A stretch of DNA of 64,000 bases from an uncultured Oleiphilaceae bacterium (GCA_913060665.1 CAJXUY010000021.1:1-64000); one strand, 5' to 3'; positions 8,919 to 19,477 are shown, counted from the first letter of the stretch. The notes: a model not told the origin generated them from the letters alone. Program-made: numbers and translations.

Positions 8919-11141
8919 ATGAAGTTACGTGCGATATTTAATCATGTTCTCCAGCGGTTAGTCTTTTTGCAGGACCCTTGTTTGCGATTAGGGTTACTCA
9001 TTGTGCTCACCTTGGGAGTTGCGCCTAGCAGTGCTCAAACGGTGAGCGCCGAAAGCCATACAGTCTCGCCATTATTATTGCTAACTCAAGATGAGTCAGA
9101 CTTTCTTAAAACTCACCCTGTTTTGCGCATTCATGCAGAGGCCAACTGGCCTCCTTTTAATTTTATAGAGTACGGACAACCCAAAGGCTTTGTTAACGAT
9201 TACATACGCTTGTTGCAAGAAGTATCAGGCCTTAAATTTCAGTTTATAACTGGGTATAACTGGGATGAATATGTAGAGATGCTTCATAATCATGAAATCG
9301 ATCTGATTTCAAATATGACCATTACCCCAGAGCGCAAGAAGACGGCCTTATTTTCAGAACAAGCAATTGTAGAGGTCGCTGTCGGTTTGCTAACGCCTGA
9401 GAGCAATGCGGAAGTTAATGACCTAGAGGGTATCCGAGATAATAATCTGGTTTTAGGGGTTGTTAAGGGTTTTTATCATGAAGAGCTCATTAGGCGACAC
9501 TACCCTGAAATTACATTATTGCTCGCCAATGATATTCCCGATCTTATCAGCTTAGTCTCGTTAGGCAAGGCTGATGTAGCTCTTTCGACGTATGCTGTGT
9601 TTTCGTTTTATCTAAAAAGAGATTCAAATACCCACTTACACAATACTATCATCTTAAAACATTCGCTTTTTTATCCGTCAGCAGAGCATATCGGTATCAA
9701 TATTGATGATAAACCGTTAAAGAGTATTCTCGATAAAGCAATGAAGCTTATTACCAAAGAGCAGCGTGCATTATTGCAGAGTCGTTGGCCGGTAGCCATT
9801 GAACAGCAACCATTGTTGTCGAATAAAAATGAGCAGTGGAACGAAGACGAAAAGGCCTATTTCACCTATAAAAAGGTGATTAACATGTGTGTCCACCCAG
9901 CTTGGATGCCTTTAGAGGCTATTGATAAGGGAAAACATGTGGGTATGGCGGCAGACTATATTAATCGAATTCAGCAGCAGTTGGGGGTGCCTATCCAGTT
10001 GATTGCTACAAAAAGCTGGTCTGAAAGTATTGAGTTGGCAAAGAGTAGGCAGTGCGATATTTTATCGATGGTAATGGATACGCCTGAGCGTCGTAAGTAT
10101 CTTTCTTTTACCGACCCATACTTGACTATTCCTCTGGTGTTGGCAGCTAGAGGTGATGCTCTTTTTATTGCAGATATGGCTAGCGCCACTAACAAACGCT
10201 TAGGCATCGTAAAGGATTATGCTTTTGCTGAATTACTTAAGGTATCTTATCCGCAGTTAACGTTTGTTGAAATTAGTTCCATCAAAGACGGGTTAGAACA
10301 AGTAGAACGAGGGGAGCTTTATGGTGTTATTGACGCGTTAAGTGTCATTGGTTATGAGTTACAACGGAACCATCCTGAGCTTAAGATAGTCGGGAAGTTT
10401 GATGAATCTTGGCATCTAGGCATTGGCGTCAGGAATGATGTTCCTGTGTTGCTTCATGCATTCAACAATGCAATTAAATTGATTCCTGATAAGACCTTAC
10501 GGGATATCACTAATAAGTGGATTTCAGTACGTTATGAAAAAGCGGCTAATTTTTCAGACTTATGGAAATATCTACCATTCGTTATATTGGCGTTAGGCAT
10601 TTTGTTTTACCGTCAGCTGATACTCAAAAAATATAACAAAAAACTTGAAATGCTTTCGTATACAGACACCTTAACCGGTTGCGCTAATCGACAAAAAATA
10701 GATGAAGTGCTGCTTTATCACCTAAATGACTTTCTGCGTTATGAGGTGCCTTTTAGCGTTGTGCTGTGCGACCTTGATAATTTTAAACAGGTTAACGACA
10801 TACATGGTCATTTGGCGGGTGATACCGTATTGAAACGCTTTGCTAAATTGATGAGGCATAATATCAGAGCCAATGACTTAATAGGGCGATGGGGAGGAGA
10901 GGAGTTTTTGATTGTTTGCCCTAATACAGGTAGTGAAGGCGCTAGTCAGATTGCAATGCATCTTAAAGAGTCATTATCTTCATATATATTTCCTGAGATA
11001 GGGCATGTTACCGCTAGCTTTGGTGTAGCTGAGTACAACGATAATGCTATATCTATAGAAGAGTTGCTTAGTCATGCTGATGTTGCGCTTTATGAGTCGA
11101 AGAATGCTGGCCGGAATAAGGTAAGCGTATATCAACAATAA
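8919..11141 (+). CDS. Diguanylate cyclase with two tandem periplasmic SBP_bac_3 domains
   Basis: Two amino-acid-binding-type domains, one TM (YLPFVILALGILFYRQLI), then GGDEF domain with WGGEEF active site. Confidence 0.88.
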   Translation: MKLRAIFNHVLQRLVFLQDPCLRLGLLIVLTLGVAPSSAQTVSAESHTVSPLLLLTQDESDFLKTHPVLRIHAEANWPPFNFIEYGQPKGFVNDYIRLLQEVSGLKFQFITGYNWDEYVEMLHNHEIDLISNMTITPERKKTALFSEQAIVEVAVGLLTPESNAEVNDLEGIRDNNLVLGVVKGFYHEELIRRHYPEITLLLANDIPDLISLVSLGKADVALSTYAVFSFYLKRDSNTHLHNTIILKHSLFYPSAEHIGINIDDKPLKSILDKAMKLITKEQRALLQSRWPVAIEQQPLLSNKNEQWNEDEKAYFTYKKVINMCVHPAWMPLEAIDKGKHVGMAADYINRIQQQLGVPIQLIATKSWSESIELAKSRQCDILSMVMDTPERRKYLSFTDPYLTIPLVLAARGDALFIADMASATNKRLGIVKDYAFAELLKVSYPQLTFVEISSIKDGLEQVERGELYGVIDALSVIGYELQRNHPELKIVGKFDESWHLGIGVRNDVPVLLHAFNNAIKLIPDKTLRDITNKWISVRYEKAANFSDLWKYLPFVILALGILFYRQLILKKYNKKLEMLSYTDTLTGCANRQKIDEVLLYHLNDFLRYEVPFSVVLCDLDNFKQVNDIHGHLAGDTVLKRFAKLMRHNIRANDLIGRWGGEEFLIVCPNTGSEGASQIAMHLKESLSSYIFPEIGHVTASFGVAEYNDNAISIEELLSHADVALYESKNAGRNKVSVYQQ

Positions 11142-11303
11142 ATATGGCCCTAATCTTATTCACATTCTTTGTGGATAACTGACTGAACAAGTTCTTTACA
11201 GTGCTCTATAGCGCCCTATTTATAAGGGGTTTAAACATCTGTTTAAATATTACTCATTGATGACTGTGTTATGTTGTTCGCGTCGTAAGATAAGAAAAAA
11301 CAA

Positions 11304-11636
11304 ATGATTGAATTAAAAATAGTTGCTCTATTTGTGCTCACCGCAGTTGCAGAGATTTTAGGGTGTTATTTGCCATATCTTTGGCTTAAGCAAGATAAGA
11401 GTCCTTGGCTTCTAATCCCTGCAGCGATAAGTCTGGCGTTTTTTGCCTGGCTGTTGACACTACACCCAACCGCTGCTGGACGCGTTTATGCAGCTTATGG
11501 CGGCGTATACATTCTTGTTGCTGTGTTGTGGCTGTGGGGTGTTGATGGTATTAAGCCTACAGTCTGGGATGCTGTAGGGGCTAGTGTTGCGTTTATCGGC
11601 ATGGCCATTATTATGTTTGCACCAAGAAACCACTAA
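11304..11636 (+). CDS. YnfA/UPF0060 family membrane protein
   Basis: 110 aa; '[15 protein letters not shown]...[11 protein letters not shown]...[10 protein letters not shown]'. Confidence 0.9.
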   Translation: MIELKIVALFVLTAVAEILGCYLPYLWLKQDKSPWLLIPAAISLAFFAWLLTLHPTAAGRVYAAYGGVYILVAVLWLWGVDGIKPTVWDAVGASVAFIGMAIIMFAPRNH

Positions 11637-11755
11637 TGTGTAAAAACGTCATTCTCGGACTTTCATTTTAGTTTCTTTATTCTAATTTCTCCCGATAGTA
11701 TGAATAGTCCCTACGTTATTAGGGGTATTATTTTCAGGCTATTAAGGAGGTGTTT

Positions 11756-11860
11756 ATGAATGTTAACTTGTGCAATTGCAAGCTGTTAGTCTATATCTGG
11801 AACTTACAGGTAAAAGACCCGATGGCAGATTTAACCTTTAACTGTGATAATTTCGAATGA
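11756..11860 (+). CDS. Candidate small protein (34 aa)
   Basis: ATG preceded by a perfect Shine-Dalgarno AAGGAGG at suitable spacing; MNVNLCNCKLLVYIWNLQVKDPMADLTFNCDNFE. Confidence 0.4.
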   Translation: MNVNLCNCKLLVYIWNLQVKDPMADLTFNCDNFE

Positions 11861-11893
11861 AGAGATCTATAACTAATAGGAGTTTATACAAAT

Positions 11894-11944
11894 ACTGATG
11901 AGACTATTCTGCTGATTGTTAAGCCTTTCGTCTCATCAGTTTTC
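11894..11944. terminator. Inverted repeat / probable terminator between small ORF and beta-helix gene
   Basis: ACTGATGAGAC (11894-11904) / GTCTCATCAGT (11930-11940) followed by TTTC. Confidence 0.5.
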
Positions 11945-11980
11945 ACTCTATTGTTAACAATTTCTGCTTAACGTTGATGA

Positions 11981-13255
11981 TTACTTAACTGAAACATTAT
12001 GTGTTTCAATATTATCGCCTTTGCTATTCCCTTCAAGTATCACGTTTTTGGTTTTTAGGTAGCCAGATGGTTCACTGATTTCCGCCTCATCTTCAATAAT
12101 CCATTGCCCGGCCTTAATGCCATACTTCTTACTTTCACTAACAGATACCTTGTTTAGTACACCGCCAATGCTGCCTTCACCTAGCTCAGTAAATTGTATG
12201 CCGTCGTCTCCCGATTTGCGCACTATAATTTTTGTCAGGTTTAATGTGATATCCCCTGCACCTTCTTCGTCTGCTTTGATTGCTTCATCTGAGTTACCCT
12301 CAGCGATGATGTTGCGTGCGGTAACGGTGATACTGCCATCGCCTGCTTCATCAAAATCAAGACCTTCATCAAGGTTGTTGCTGGTTTCAACTCGATAGAG
12401 GTTGGCTTGTATGCTGCCATTATCGGCTTCGTCAATATCGAATCCGTCATCTAGGTCGTCTTCGTTATAGAATCCGTTGTCGTTAAGTGTCACGTTGCTC
12501 ATTGTGCTGAAAATGCTACCGTTACCGGCTTCGTCAAGCTCTATCCCGTCCCCCCCATTGCCATCAATATGGCTTCTTACGATCCATGAGGATATATCAC
12601 CGTCACCGCGCTCATCTACTCTAATGCCATCAAAGTCAAGTGCTCCGGTGCCGTTACCGATAAAGTTAGAGTTATAAATCTCAAGGTCGATTCCGATTGA
12701 AGATCCAGCCGTGCCGTTATCAAATGCGTCTGTATTGTCATCAATGTGAAGACCGAATAGCGCTGATGAAAGCACATTAACATTCTTTAGGGTGACCGAT
12801 ATGTCATCGCCTTCGGCATTTTCAGGAACATTCACGACAATACCGCGAGTGGCGCTGTTTTCTACTGTGAGGTTTTTGATGATTAGGTCTGATTGTGTAT
12901 TAAAAACCAGAGTGCCATCTTCAGTAATGGCGGCCTCAAAACCACTGCTATCTACTATGAGTTCAAATATACCTGCGTTTTCGCCATTAAGGGTTGCACC
13001 GTTCCCGATAATGGTTAGCGCTTGTGTACCGGTATAAATCACAGGGGCCGTCAATGGTATATAAGCATTCTTTTTGAATACTATTTTTGAAATAGCGGGA
13101 TCTTGATTAGCCGCTGAAATCGCAGATTGTAGAGACGCTTCATCAAATACCGAATGGTTATTTTTTGCATGAGCAGAAAGTGATAATGCACCCATGGTTA
13201 GAGCGAGAATAGTTTTGTTCATGTTATGCCTTCTAAGAGTGGTTTGATTATTCAA
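11981..13255 (-). CDS. Exported right-handed beta-helix repeat protein with acidic tandem repeats; start likely 13222
   Basis: Signal peptide MNKTILALTMGALSLSAHA; pectate-lyase-like N-terminal part; repeated DxGIxxDEAGxGSI coils at aa ~204-380. Confidence 0.75.
   Translation of the reverse strand: MNNQTTLRRHNMNKTILALTMGALSLSAHAKNNHSVFDEASLQSAISAANQDPAISKIVFKKNAYIPLTAPVIYTGTQALTIIGNGATLNGENAGIFELIVDSSGFEAAITEDGTLVFNTQSDLIIKNLTVENSATRGIVVNVPENAEGDDISVTLKNVNVLSSALFGLHIDDNTDAFDNGTAGSSIGIDLEIYNSNFIGNGTGALDFDGIRVDERGDGDISSWIVRSHIDGNGGDGIELDEAGNGSIFSTMSNVTLNDNGFYNEDDLDDGFDIDEADNGSIQANLYRVETSNNLDEGLDFDEAGDGSITVTARNIIAEGNSDEAIKADEEGAGDITLNLTKIIVRKSGDDGIQFTELGEGSIGGVLNKVSVSESKKYGIKAGQWIIEDEAEISEPSGYLKTKNVILEGNSKGDNIETHNVSVK
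12116..12646 (-). repeat. Protein tandem repeat region (about 6 coils of ~27-33 aa)
   Basis: DGIRVDERGDGDI / DGIELDEAGNGSI / DGFDIDEADNGSI / EGLDFDEAGDGSI / EAIKADEEGAGDI / DGIQFTELGEGSI. Confidence 0.75.
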
Positions 13256-13626
13256 GTAACCCTATAGCGAACAGATTACAAATAAATGACATTTTTGTTT
13301 CCTTTCAAAGGCGCAAATTGTTCATTTGGGGATGTTATTCAAGACCGATATTGGTGATAATGAATTCGATCCTTTTTTGATCCGAATGATTAATTTGGGG
13401 CATGTATCCCACGGGGCGTCTGGGTTCTACGACCAAGATGGTCGTGCTATCGGTCAAGGCCACCGGCATTGAGTTATGTGCGCTATTAAGGATATGTTGG
13501 TGGGTAAAATTCGCTTTTAACGCCGTATTTGCAAGCGCAGTATTCATTGAGCAATGTTACACCTGAAAAATAAAACTTGGGGCAGTTATAACGGGCAGTA
13601 TGAGCTGTTTAGGTGGGCTGGTTATA

Positions 13627-14565
13627 TTATAACTGATTAAGCAGTTTCAGCTCTTGAGGGTGGGGGTTCATATAATAAGCATTGCTGATGTATTCATCAG
13701 GTGCTTTTCGAAAGTGGTGCTTCAATAATGTGATCGGGACGATTAATGGTAGCTCTCCTAAACGGTACCGCTCGATCACTTCGGTAAGCTCGGCTTTATC
13801 ATCAGCGTCTAATGCTCGCTTTAGATAGCCCTGAATATGTTGCAGTACATTAACGTGGTTACCCCTTGTTGCGACCGTTTTAAGTACTAGCATCAAGTCT
13901 AATATGTATTGATTAGCTACTTGTGTGAGGTTGTTTTTGGAGGCGGTGGCAACGAGTTTGCCCAGTGCTCGGTAGTCTTGTTGATGGTGGCTCATCACAA
14001 TCAGCTTATGTTGACTGTGGAACTGAGTGAATTTATGCAGCGTGAGCCCTTCATGGTTCAGCTGTCGCCACCGACTCAAAACGTAAACTCGCTGAATGAA
14101 GTTTTCTCGCAGGCGCGAGTCTCCCAGTCGGCCTTCTTCTTCTATCGGTAAATAGGGTAGGTTTGCCATTGTTCGTTGAGCAAAAATTCCACTGCCTTTT
14201 CGGTGAGGCTGTCCGTTGATAAATACTTTGACTCTCTCCATGCCGCAGCTGGGAGAATCTTTTTTGAAAATATATCCACATAGCTCATTTTGCCAAGCAA
14301 ATTGGCTGTTTGCGCATTCATCGAGTTGTTCCGTTACATTAACCGTTTCATCTTTTACACCTACACACTGTACCTCTTCATTAACTTGAATCAATCGTAT
14401 CGGTTTTCTGGGCACCCCCATACCGATGGCAATTTCCGGGCAAAAGGATTTAAATTCGAAATACTCACTGAGTGTTCCATTGATGTAAGAATGGTTTTTA
14501 TGGCCACCATCATAACGGACTTTTTCGCCCAATAAGCAGCTGCTTATACCTATAGGAATCTTCAT
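13627..14565 (-). CDS. DUF523 and DUF1722 domain-containing protein (YbgA-like)
   Basis: 'IGISSCLLGEKVRYDGGHK...CPEIAIGMGVPRKPIRL' (DUF523) plus C-terminal YbgA/DUF1722. Confidence 0.88.
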   Translation of the reverse strand: MKIPIGISSCLLGEKVRYDGGHKNHSYINGTLSEYFEFKSFCPEIAIGMGVPRKPIRLIQVNEEVQCVGVKDETVNVTEQLDECANSQFAWQNELCGYIFKKDSPSCGMERVKVFINGQPHRKGSGIFAQRTMANLPYLPIEEEGRLGDSRLRENFIQRVYVLSRWRQLNHEGLTLHKFTQFHSQHKLIVMSHHQQDYRALGKLVATASKNNLTQVANQYILDLMLVLKTVATRGNHVNVLQHIQGYLKRALDADDKAELTEVIERYRLGELPLIVPITLLKHHFRKAPDEYISNAYYMNPHPQELKLLNQL

Positions 14566-14776
14566 GTTGGTAATGTCTTTTGACGGTTTTTTAAATAAGC
14601 GTATGGGTTGATTTTAGCAGCTGATGGTATTTTTATGCACTTGGTTTTTCTGTTTCTGTTGTAGGTTCTAGGAGTGTCAAATTGAGTTGGGGCTAACAGG
14701 TTGCTGGTCTGCAATCGGCTGTTCATGTAATGTATTATCATTATCTTATCCAGAAACCACATATGAATAATAAAAA

Positions 14777-15574
14777 ATGAATGTAGATATATTGGGTTTG
14801 AACATTGAATATAGTGATCAAGGTACGGGCACCCCCATACTACTGATGCATGGTAATCCCGATTGTCGTCATAGCTGGAAAATCGTGATCGAACGCTTGG
14901 GCGATGGTGTACGAGTCATTGCTCCGGACTTTCCAGGTTTTGGAGGCTCAGACCCACTGCCCGATGACTTTGACCTGGGCCCCGAAGGAATGGTTAAACT
15001 CTGGAACGAATTTATTGAGTCACTCGAACTAACGGAGCCTATCGTTGTAGCCGTTCATGATTTTGGAGGGCCTTGGTTACTGCCTTGGGTGAGTACTTAC
15101 CCTGAACGAGTGCGAGGTTTATTAATCATGAACACGTTATACCAGACGCAATACCGGTGGCATTTCTGGGCTAGGGTTTGGCAAACGCCCTTGTTAGGTG
15201 AATTATCGATGATGTTGGCAAATAGACCCTTGGTTCGATGGGAATTAAAAAGAGGCTCAGATAATTTTCCTATTTCACTCGCTGATGAAACGTATGATCG
15301 AATGACGCCTATAATGAAAAAAACAGTATTAAGAGTCTATAGGGCTTACGCTAAACCCCAAGAAATTTTTCAAGGCTGGCAACAACAACTCGCAAAGGCA
15401 TTGAAACAAATTCGCTCTCAGGTGATTTGGGGAGACAAAGACCCATATATTCAAAAGGAGTTTGCTTATTACTATGGCAGTTCTGTTACTCATCAGCCGG
15501 AACATGGCCATTGGGTGTATATTACAAACCCAGATTTGGTTGCTAACACATTGAAAGATCTTGCGGGTTGTTGA
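14777..15574 (+). CDS. Alpha/beta hydrolase (haloalkane dehalogenase-like)
   Basis: 'MHGNPDCRHSW', nucleophile-region 'VAVHDFGGPW', C-terminal 'HGHW'. Confidence 0.8.
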   Translation: MNVDILGLNIEYSDQGTGTPILLMHGNPDCRHSWKIVIERLGDGVRVIAPDFPGFGGSDPLPDDFDLGPEGMVKLWNEFIESLELTEPIVVAVHDFGGPWLLPWVSTYPERVRGLLIMNTLYQTQYRWHFWARVWQTPLLGELSMMLANRPLVRWELKRGSDNFPISLADETYDRMTPIMKKTVLRVYRAYAKPQEIFQGWQQQLAKALKQIRSQVIWGDKDPYIQKEFAYYYGSSVTHQPEHGHWVYITNPDLVANTLKDLAGC

Positions 15575-15604
15575 TTTTTTGCAGATATACGACTCTAAGG
15601 TACA

Positions 15605-16516
15605 ATGCCCGCCTCTTGTTTAGTCATAGGCAGTCCTGCAGTCATGAACTCGTCAATCAATGGTCTTATTTCTCTATACGCAGCCATATTGCTACTCGCA
15701 AGTAACGGTTATTTTGCTAAGGGTATTTCAATTGACGTGCTCGATATTACAGCCTATCGTTCAATTATAGCTGGGTTGGCGTTATTACTGTTTTTGGCAA
15801 TAAAACGCCAAAAAATGCGTTTGCTATCACCCTCTCATTATCCCTTATCTATTGGGTTGGGGTTGTTATTGGGGATTCACTGGATCACCTTTTTTTATTC
15901 GATGAGAATATCTACGGTCGCCCTCGGTATGACCGTACTCTATACCTATCCCATCATTACTGTATTTTTGGAAAAGCTATTGTTTAACAAGGCTGTTCGT
16001 TTATATGATGTCGTTGTGGCTATAGCCGTATTAATAGGTGTAGGGTTAATGGCGACAGCGGAGAACGGGCTAGAAGGTGGAAATATCGAAGGGATTCTGG
16101 TCGGGCTGTTATCCGCACTCTGTTTTGCGTGCCGTAATGTGACACAGCAGCATTATATGAAAGGGTACCCCGCCTACCTTACTATCTTTTATCAGGTATT
16201 GGTTATAGGTGTTGTGTTTTTGCCATGGGTGGATGTCGGTGCGATAAAATTGTTGGAGCAGTCTTCTGATGATGTACTTAAGCTGGTGTTACTGGGTGTT
16301 GTGTTTACGGCACTGCCACACTCTTTGTTGGCGAACAGTCTACGGACCATTAGCGCAAAATCAGTTGCGTTGATAGGGTGTCTACAGCCGGTTATTGGGA
16401 CAGTTATTGCCTTTATACTCATTAATGATCAGCCATCTATTCAGGTTTTGGTGGGTGCTGTGATCGTTTTAATCGGTGCTGTTTCAGAGACCATTAAACC
16501 TCAACGGGTGGTGTAA
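15605..16516 (+). CDS. DMT superfamily (EamA) transporter; start probably 15644
   Basis: About 10 TM segments, two EamA repeats. Confidence 0.85.
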   Translation: MPASCLVIGSPAVMNSSINGLISLYAAILLLASNGYFAKGISIDVLDITAYRSIIAGLALLLFLAIKRQKMRLLSPSHYPLSIGLGLLLGIHWITFFYSMRISTVALGMTVLYTYPIITVFLEKLLFNKAVRLYDVVVAIAVLIGVGLMATAENGLEGGNIEGILVGLLSALCFACRNVTQQHYMKGYPAYLTIFYQVLVIGVVFLPWVDVGAIKLLEQSSDDVLKLVLLGVVFTALPHSLLANSLRTISAKSVALIGCLQPVIGTVIAFILINDQPSIQVLVGAVIVLIGAVSETIKPQRVV

Positions 16517-16523
16517 TATCTAA

Positions 16524-17132
16524 TCATAAATGATTACTAATAGCCTCAATGGTAGTCGTCGGATTATGGTAATCAACGGGTATGGGGTAAGTGTTACCCT
16601 CTTTAACTAGCACTAGTGAGGGGAACCCTCGTACTAACGGTCCACGAGCGAGGTTAATTTGATTCTGCAGGTCTTGCTCTATCTCTGGTGAGCTAATATC
16701 CTGCTTAAACTGAGATTCATCTAACCCAATTTCGCAGGCCAGTTGTATTAAGGTTGATGGCTCCGACGGGTTCATCGCTTGAAGGTAGTAGGCTTCTTGT
16801 ATGCGTTGAATCATCGTTTTTTCTTTATGCTGATTTTTTGCCGCTAGCACAGCCCTACAGGCTGGGTAAGTGGAGCGCTTGGGTGAACATTTAGTCCAAA
16901 AATCATAGTTAAACTGGGTGCCAAGTTCAGACTCAATTCGTTTCCAGTGTGACTGAATCGTCAGTGCCAGTGCTTCAGGCATTGGAGCATTCGAGTCGGG
17001 CGCAAGGCCGCCGACGATATATTCTACAGTAATAGTGTTTGATAGGTGTTGTTGAACCTGACGCCAAGTGGGCTTATAACCCCAGCACCAGCTGCACATC
17101 GGGTCATGAAAGTAGAGTAATGTTGAGTTCAT
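16524..17132 (-). CDS. DsbA-family thioredoxin-fold protein
   Basis: 'LYFHDPMCSWCWGYKPTW' with CxxC motif; FrnE/DsbA-like length. Confidence 0.8.
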   Translation of the reverse strand: MNSTLLYFHDPMCSWCWGYKPTWRQVQQHLSNTITVEYIVGGLAPDSNAPMPEALALTIQSHWKRIESELGTQFNYDFWTKCSPKRSTYPACRAVLAAKNQHKEKTMIQRIQEAYYLQAMNPSEPSTLIQLACEIGLDESQFKQDISSPEIEQDLQNQINLARGPLVRGFPSLVLVKEGNTYPIPVDYHNPTTTIEAISNHL

Positions 17133-17461
17133 ATTCTTAGGTCTACCGTCAATAGCGAGGGTTTAGTGCTAGCGCTAACTAGCGCAAATAGTTGTCGATA
17201 TTAGCTTGGCGGCTGCCAGATTTTTTTAGTTGCAGAAGGCCTTTATTAAAGTTATAGCATAAAGGTTCAATGAATTCTCATATTCATCTACTGACAATTT
17301 ACCTATATGAATGAAGGGCTTTATGTATATAAAATAGCTGACCAGCGTTCATAAAGTTTGACGAGAAATATAATCCCTTTATCATATGGCGGTTGCATCT
17401 GGTTGTTTATTGTAGATGACAGTTATTGAATTAGCCGCGTTGATTTGTATTTGGTGAGTAT

Positions 17462-18358
17462 ATGTTTAACTTTTTACCTGCATCATTGATTGGTGTACTT
17501 TGTTCTTTTTTCTTGATAGTGAATACGATTGTGCTATGTACAATAATTTATATTCCAACCATTATTAAGATTATTATTCCTTTAAAATTTGTACAAGTGA
17601 TCTGTACTAAAACCATTATTGTGATTTCTGAGCTATGGATCAGTATTAATAGTGGTTGGATGAAATTATTCCAACGCACCGTGTGGGACGTTGAAGGTCT
17701 TGAAGGCCTTAGCCATAAAGGTTGGTATTTGGTAACTAGTAATCATCAGAGTTGGGTCGATATTTTTGCTTTACAGCATATTTTTAATCGTCGTATTCCT
17801 TTCTTAAAATTCTTTATAAAGAAAGAGTTAATTTGGGTACCCTTTATTGGTGTAGCCTGGTGGGCGATGGACTTCCCATTTATGAAGCGCTACAGCAAAG
17901 AGTTTTTGAAAAAGCACCCAGAAATGCGCGGCAAGGATGTTGAAACGACACGTAAAGCCTGTCAAAAGTTCCGCTATACTCCCGTAAGCGTGATCAATTT
18001 TGCTGAAGGAACTCGATTTACAGACCAAAAACATGCGCGCCAAAAGTCGCCGTACAAAAACTTATTGAAGCCTAAAGTGGGTGGTACCGCGCTAGTGCTT
18101 GATGCGATGGGTGATTGTATTTCTACATTGCTGGATATAACGATTGTGTACCCTGATGGACGGCCTGGATTTTGGGATTTTATGTGCGGCAAGGTTAAGC
18201 GGGTTTCCATACGTATTAACCTGGTAGAAATTCCGCAAGAGTTAAGAAACCGTGATTATAATCAAGATGACCAGCATCGGAATAAAATCAAAAACTGGGT
18301 GGACGAATTGTGGGTGAGCAAAGACCGGTTTATATCTGACTTTAATTCGCTTAAATAA
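17462..18358 (+). CDS. Lysophospholipid acyltransferase (YihG/PlsC-like)
   Basis: NHQSWVD motif, FAEGTRF motif, N-terminal TM. Confidence 0.85.
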   Translation: MFNFLPASLIGVLCSFFLIVNTIVLCTIIYIPTIIKIIIPLKFVQVICTKTIIVISELWISINSGWMKLFQRTVWDVEGLEGLSHKGWYLVTSNHQSWVDIFALQHIFNRRIPFLKFFIKKELIWVPFIGVAWWAMDFPFMKRYSKEFLKKHPEMRGKDVETTRKACQKFRYTPVSVINFAEGTRFTDQKHARQKSPYKNLLKPKVGGTALVLDAMGDCISTLLDITIVYPDGRPGFWDFMCGKVKRVSIRINLVEIPQELRNRDYNQDDQHRNKIKNWVDELWVSKDRFISDFNSLK

Positions 18359-18381
18359 ACACTGTGTTACTATTACAAGCT

Positions 18382-18411
18382 AAAAGGGGCCCTATGTTCG
18401 GCTCCTTTTTT
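18382..18411 (+). terminator. Intrinsic terminator
   Basis: AAAAGGGGCC...GGCTCCTTTTTT hairpin with T-run, just after the acyltransferase stop. Confidence 0.75.
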
Positions 18412-18586
18412 GTGTCTTATTTTACTTGCTGTCACTGGGCTTTACGACGTTAGGTGCAGAGGTATAGTCGGTGAGTGAATCTAAAAAAGATGTAGCATTG
18501 TGTGTTGTCGTGGTTTATCCCTACAGGATGATTCTGCGTGTTATTCTGGCAATATTGAATATTCAAATAATGATTATAGTTAACAT

Positions 18587-19462
18587 ATGAATTATGTCGT
18601 GGACCATAAAATAGCACTTGAACACATTATGATCGAACACTTTTCTGACGCTAGAAAGAGAGTGGATAGTGTTTGTGCAGATCAATTTTTCTCGCTCAAA
18701 ACAGTTACCCAGCGGCACTGGGATAATAGGAAAGACATTCCTCAGGATATAGCTGCCATGCCTCGAGCGGGTTGGGGATTGGCTAAAAAACTAGCCGGTA
18801 AGGGCGGTACCGCCAACCGGGTACCTAGTGGTAAAGAACTGGCGCTATTAGATATTGTGACTGAAGATTTGTTGCAACTGGATAAGTTGTCAGAAACGCT
18901 TAATGATTACCTTGAGAAAGAAGTGAGATCCGTTGGGTTGACTACACAAGAGCTTTCTAATTTATTAGATAAGCGAAATGCGCCAATGGTCGAAACGTGG
19001 TTAAAACAAAGAATAGAAACCCACGCTGTCGCACAGGAAGGTGTTCGAGAGTCACTGGTGTTTATTGCTACAGGGTTAGTCGGGCGAGCATTTTCAGATA
19101 AAGCTGTATTTGGAAGTTCGATGGGTTTGGGGTCAATGGCCGCAACATCACTTTACTTAAGCCATCAAGGTTGGTGGTCAGGGTTGATGGTTCAGGTATT
19201 CGGAGTGCCTGGCTGGGTATCAGTCGCTGGCATGATGGGTGGCGTTGTGGCGACATTGACAGTTATGCCGATACTATCACCGCTGGTTGAGACGGGTGTA
19301 AACCGCTTTAGGGCGCAAAGAATGCTAACCAAAATTGTAGATTCTGTTGAACAGGATATGATGAAGGAAAGCCCAGAGGTTGCAGGGATAGCGGGTCGGT
19401 TAGCAACGTTTATCGGATTGCTGCCTGACTTGTTACAAATTGCGGTTAAGCTTAAAAGTTAA
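18587..19462 (+). CDS. Membrane-associated protein of unknown function
   Basis: 291 aa; soluble helical N-terminus, central hydrophobic segments at aa ~155-235; 15 bp before next gene. Confidence 0.6.
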   Translation: MNYVVDHKIALEHIMIEHFSDARKRVDSVCADQFFSLKTVTQRHWDNRKDIPQDIAAMPRAGWGLAKKLAGKGGTANRVPSGKELALLDIVTEDLLQLDKLSETLNDYLEKEVRSVGLTTQELSNLLDKRNAPMVETWLKQRIETHAVAQEGVRESLVFIATGLVGRAFSDKAVFGSSMGLGSMAATSLYLSHQGWWSGLMVQVFGVPGWVSVAGMMGGVVATLTVMPILSPLVETGVNRFRAQRMLTKIVDSVEQDMMKESPEVAGIAGRLATFIGLLPDLLQIAVKLKS

Positions 19463-19477
19463 AGGTGCTGGATAACT

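Noticed and set aside
12117-13037. Plus-strand ORFs (12117-12398, 12477-12677, 12792-13037) opposite the beta-helix gene
   Set aside because: Antisense shadow ORFs created by the repetitive coding sequence; low-complexity Ser/Pro-rich translations with no recognisable family.
13335-13547. 70-aa minus-strand ORF upstream of the beta-helix gene
   Set aside because: No recognisable domain or convincing ribosome-binding site; cannot be distinguished from chance.
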